This document shows, piece by piece, positions 42,349-44,777 of a stretch of 44,777 nt of DNA. Within the stretch, counting starts at the first letter, position 1. Each line of letters opens with the position of its first letter. Where the stretch lies: the NCBI GenBank assembly GCA_018654745.1, contig JABILA010000143.1:1-44777 (forward strand), given 5' to 3'. A model generated the notes under the pieces. That model was not told the origin of the DNA. It did not search any database and worked only from the letters and a program-made list of their open reading frames with translations. The stretch is from Alphaproteobacteria bacterium. Lineage in GTDB: Bacteria > Pseudomonadota > Alphaproteobacteria > UBA2966. Both the position numbers and the translations under genes were made by a program.

Positions 42349-42365
42349 CCTCACAGGAAGTGAGG
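42349..42365. other. Small hairpin upstream of repeat copy 3
   Basis: CCTCAC and GTGAGG form 6-bp arms around AGGAA in the 315-bp gap after the cyclase. There is no T-run. The rest of 42266-42388 shows no gene. Confidence 0.35.
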
Positions 42366-42388
42366 GTATAGACTTCCCGCATAAACCA

Positions 42389-42514
42389 GAGTGTTCCCCG
42401 GTTTCGCGGAAACGCAGTGTTGCCTCAAGCCCTCTGGTATGAACAAACAAACCGGCGCATTTTCTCTGAAATTGCTCCATGCTTCAGCGATTTCGTTTCA
42501 AACCGGGATCGCCC
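42389..42514 (+). repeat. Double-hairpin intergenic repeat, copy 3 (diverged, longer middle)
   Basis: Hairpin A has GTGTTCCCCG (42391-42400) with CGGAAACGC (42407-42415). Hairpin B has GCGATTTCG (42487-42495) with CGGGATCGC (42504-42512). Changes relative to copies 1 and 2 mostly keep pairing as G-U or G-C. The middle is about 25 nt longer. It ends 66 bp before tusA. Confidence 0.7.
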
Positions 42515-42580
42515 AAATTCCGCTACGGCCCTGTCCCGACGATGGATTGACGGGGTCCTCGCCTGAAAGAAGGAAAAACG

Positions 42581-42811
42581 ATGTCAGAATTTAACAGCGA
42601 ACTGGATGCCCGCGGCCTGAACTGCCCTCTGCCCATTCTCCGGGCCAAGAAAGCCATGAATGGTATGAACTCAGGCGAAGTCCTGAAAATCGTGGCCACC
42701 GACCCTGGTTCGGTCAAGGATTTCGAAGCCTTTTGTCGCCAGTCCGGTGATGAATTGCTGGATACACAGGAAGCTGAAGGCGAATACACCTATATGATCA
42801 AGAAGGGCTGA
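42581..42811 (+). CDS. tusA: TusA-family sulfur carrier protein
   Basis: A 76-aa sulfur-relay protein. The family CPxP motif is CPLP with Cys15 as the persulfide carrier. Typical neighbouring residues are LDARGLNCPLPILRAKKAM and LKIVATDPGS. It carries sulfur toward tRNA thiolation, cofactor synthesis or dissimilatory sulfur metabolism. No tusBCD or dsr genes adjoin, so the exact route is open. The start is ATG after GAAGGA. An intrinsic terminator at 42854 ends the transcript. Confidence 0.92.
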   Translation: MSEFNSELDARGLNCPLPILRAKKAMNGMNSGEVLKIVATDPGSVKDFEAFCRQSGDELLDTQEAEGEYTYMIKKG

Positions 42812-42853
42812 CCCCGAACTTTAATCGTCAGACTATTGATTTTGAGACTATTA

Positions 42854-42885
42854 AACCCGTGAGGCTGCTCAGCCTTGCGGGTTTT
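42854..42885 (+). terminator. Intrinsic terminator after tusA
   Basis: AACCCG and AGGCT pair with AGCCT and CGGGTT around a GCTC loop, with a 2-nt internal loop, followed by TTTTC. The stem overlaps the 3' end of the converging dihydroorotase-like gene. Confidence 0.8.
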
Positions 42886-44212
42886 CTGCTTCGAAAAACC
42901 GCATCGGCTGACCATTGGCCGTACCCAACAATTCGCCATCCCGCATGACCGTGTTGCCGACCAGAATTGTTGCCATTGGCCAACCGGTAATGGTTTCGCC
43001 GTTGAACGGTGTCCAGCCACATTTGCTTTCAATCCAGTCGTCGGTGATTTCGCGTTTGTGCTGCAAATCGACCAGTGTGAAATCAGCGTCATAGCCAACG
43101 GCAACGCGACCTTTGCCGACAATACCAAATAAGCGGGCAGGGCTTGAGGCGACAAGGTCCACAAGGTGTTCCAAAGTCAGTCGCCCCTGGGCGACATGGT
43201 TCAGCATAACTGGCATCAAAGTCTGCACGCCGGGCATGCCCGAGGGACTTTTTGGATAAGGCTGTTGTTTTTCCTCGGCTGAATGAGGGGCATGGTCTGA
43301 ACCAATGATATCGACGACACCTTGTTGCAGCCCCCACCAAAGACCCTGGCGATGCTGCTCATCGCGGATCGGTGGGTTCATCTGCGCGAATGGCCCCAGG
43401 CGGTCATAACAATCAGGGGCCGACAGGGTCAGGTGCTGCGGAGTGGCTTCTACGGAAATCAGGTCCTTGTGATCGGCGATCAGATGCATTTCGTCTGCTG
43501 TCGAGACATGCAACAAATGCGCCTTGCGGCCGGTCTCCCGCACAATATTGATCAGACGCCTGGTGGCCCGGATGGCGGTCTCCGCATCGCGCCAGTCCGG
43601 ATGGGAATGCACATCACCACTTTCCTCGGCGACTTTTTTTCGTTCAATCAAGCGCGGCTCATCTTCGGCATGAACGGCTACACGCCGAACACCGTGGCTC
43701 AGGACTGCCCGTAAGCTTTCATCATCTTCGACCAGAAGATTACCGGTGGAAGAGCCCATAAAGACCTTCACGCCACAACAACCAGGGGCGCGTTCCAGGT
43801 CTGCCATATCGGCGGCATTATCCGCCGTCCCGCCCATATAAAAGGCGTGATTGCACCAGGCCCGCCCCTTGGCGCGCGTGATTTTGTCGGCCAGGGCCTG
43901 ACGCGTCGTGGTCAACGGGTTGGTATTAGGCATTTCAAATACGCCCGTTATGCCGCCCATTATTGCGGCGCGGGTACCACTTTCCAGATCTTCCTTGTGT
44001 TCACCACCGGGTTCGCGAAAGTGAACCTGGGTGTCGATGGCTCCTGGTAACACATGCAAACCTTTTGCGTCGATCACTTCGTCCGCGTCACTGCCAGAAA
44101 GATTTTCGATGCTGGCAATCTTGCCATCCCGAACCCCGATATCTGTTTCCAGTCGTCCACCAGGTGTCATCAAGGTGCCGTTGCGAATGATAAGGTTGAA
44201 TGTCTGGGTCAT
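42869..44212 (-). CDS. Dihydroorotase-like amidohydrolase with Gln in the metal HxH motif
   Basis: A 447-aa cyclic amidohydrolase of the class I dihydroorotase group. FREPGGEHKEDLESG and EMPNTNP are the family hallmarks. Ligands seen are the Lys in GVKVFMGSS, His in VHAEDE, His in LLHVST and Asp in GSDHAPH. The usual HxH is Gln62-Val-His64 (DTQVHF) here, so either a distinct subgroup tolerates Gln or the substrate differs. The ATG at 44212 lies 7 bp after the asparagine-synthetase stop. An upstream extension would overlap that gene. pyrC is the nearest name but I leave the symbol blank. Confidence 0.85.
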   Translation of the reverse strand: MTQTFNLIIRNGTLMTPGGRLETDIGVRDGKIASIENLSGSDADEVIDAKGLHVLPGAIDTQVHFREPGGEHKEDLESGTRAAIMGGITGVFEMPNTNPLTTTRQALADKITRAKGRAWCNHAFYMGGTADNAADMADLERAPGCCGVKVFMGSSTGNLLVEDDESLRAVLSHGVRRVAVHAEDEPRLIERKKVAEESGDVHSHPDWRDAETAIRATRRLINIVRETGRKAHLLHVSTADEMHLIADHKDLISVEATPQHLTLSAPDCYDRLGPFAQMNPPIRDEQHRQGLWWGLQQGVVDIIGSDHAPHSAEEKQQPYPKSPSGMPGVQTLMPVMLNHVAQGRLTLEHLVDLVASSPARLFGIVGKGRVAVGYDADFTLVDLQHKREITDDWIESKCGWTPFNGETITGWPMATILVGNTVMRDGELLGTANGQPMRFFEAENPQG

Positions 44213-44219
44213 GGTCTGT

Positions 44220-44777
44220 TCAATTGCTTTGGTTAGTATGAAGGGCGTGGAAGACGTCGCCGTCAATGTCGGCATTCAGGATATGCCGATTATGCCACAA
44301 GGCATAGAACAACAAGGACCAGGCTGCAAACGCATGACGCTTTTCAGAGGTGTTTTCGAACAACCGCACGACCTGGTCAGGCCTGGCGACTTCGGCTATG
44401 CCGGGCTGCGCTGCAACCAGCGGGCCGAGACGCTTGCCCTGACAGGCTATCCATTCGCCGACGGGAACCGTGAAACCGCGTTTTTTGGCGAAGGCATCCG
44501 CAACGGGCAGGGCGTTGTCCAGCCACTTGCGCAGCAAGTATTTGCCGCGTTTATGCCTGATTTTCAAATTATCTGGCAGCAAGAATGCGGCCTGCGTGAT
44601 CACCGGATCCAGAAATGGCACCCGACCTTCAACACCATGGGCCATCAAACAACGATCGGCCTTGATCAACAAGTCATTGGGCAGCCAGTCGGCGCAGTCC
44701 GTCGCCTGGGCGGATTGCAGCTTGCTGCGGGATGCATTCGCTGCGGCTTGTTCTGATCTGGCAAAGCCGTCCCGCCA
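44220..44777 (-). CDS. asnB: Asparagine synthetase (glutamine-hydrolysing), C-terminal part, truncated by window edge
   Basis: The frame is open from the stop at 44220 to the last base, so the N-terminal glutaminase and most of the synthetase domain lie outside. The visible 185 residues include DWLPNDLLIKADRCLMAHGV and EGRVPFLDP, the signature of the AsnB synthetase domain, followed by KYLLRKWLDNALP. It should amidate aspartate using glutamine and ATP, though some homologues modify peptides or cell-wall precursors. It is translationally close-coupled to the dihydroorotase-like gene. Confidence 0.88.
   Translation of the reverse strand, partial: WRDGFARSEQAAANASRSKLQSAQATDCADWLPNDLLIKADRCLMAHGVEGRVPFLDPVITQAAFLLPDNLKIRHKRGKYLLRKWLDNALPVADAFAKKRGFTVPVGEWIACQGKRLGPLVAAQPGIAEVARPDQVVRLFENTSEKRHAFAAWSLLFYALWHNRHILNADIDGDVFHALHTNQSN

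Noticed and set aside
5855..42514. CRISPR array as an explanation of the repeats
   Set aside because: The copies are dispersed kilobases apart, about 100 bp long and palindromic, with no spacers or cas genes.
44031..44756. 241-codon plus-strand frame at the right end
   Set aside because: Opposite the dihydroorotase-like and AsnB genes, both of which show conserved motifs.

Overview
The window looks like a chromosomal segment of an alphaproteobacterium, probably a marine Rhodospirillales-like or Sneathiella/Kiloniella-like organism. The grounds are a moderately GC-rich composition, an MCP-CheA-CheW set with a CheA carrying a C-terminal receiver domain, many acyl-CoA and amidohydrolase genes, frequent TTG/GTG starts, and an indolepyruvate-oxidoreductase-type operon. 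The genus is inferred from general impression only. I see no rRNA, tRNA, CRISPR array, transposase or phage gene.

Layout. (1) 155-5807: a chemosensory operon (methyl-accepting protein, large CheA, CheW) with no CheY, CheR or CheB beside it. (2) 5855-7701: a double-hairpin intergenic repeat, a 71-aa orphan protein, a 16-bp tandem repeat, an NTF2-like protein and a crotonase whose active-site pattern fits an enoyl-CoA isomerase. (3) 7733-10003 (minus): a hybrid sensor kinase. (4) 10350-18480: a peptide/nickel-type ABC importer (binding protein, terminator, two permeases, two ATPases) followed by two tandem, closely related amidohydrolases. This reads as an import-and-hydrolyse unit. (5) 18469-20248: a six-helix membrane protein, a 69-aa acidic protein behind an AT-rich repeat-laden promoter region, and a lone receiver protein. 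(6) 20453-26334 (minus): the most unusual locus. IorA-like and IorB-like oxidoreductase subunits are followed 30 bp later by a 711-aa cobamide-type reductive-dehalogenase-like protein with two 4Fe-4S clusters. (7) 26625-28470: a membrane-anchored acidic protein with a membrane-anchored class III cyclase. (8) 28482-31620 (minus): an FAD-linked 2-hydroxyacid dehydrogenase, an MFS carrier and a MaoC hydratase. (9) 31721-32701 (minus): the tRNA t6A gene tsaC/sua5. (10) 32937-38217: acyl-CoA dehydrogenase, metallo-beta-lactamase-fold hydrolase, GFA-type zinc protein and long-chain acyl-CoA ligase, with a 24-bp near-perfect palindrome in front of the hydrolase. (11) 38444-42514: an O-methyltransferase plus an NAD-binding thioester-reductase-like SDR and a six-helix adenylate cyclase, bracketed by copies 2 and 3 of the repeat. 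(12) 42581-44777: tusA, then on the minus strand a dihydroorotase-like protein with an H-to-Q change in its metal motif and the 3' part of an asparagine synthetase that runs off the window.

The best candidates for new biology are the IOR plus RdhA-like operon, in which a low-potential 2-oxoacid:ferredoxin oxidoreductase could feed a corrinoid reductase, and the family of co-oriented double-hairpin elements placed 40-70 bp before start codons. Function calls rest on motifs read by eye. No database search was run.
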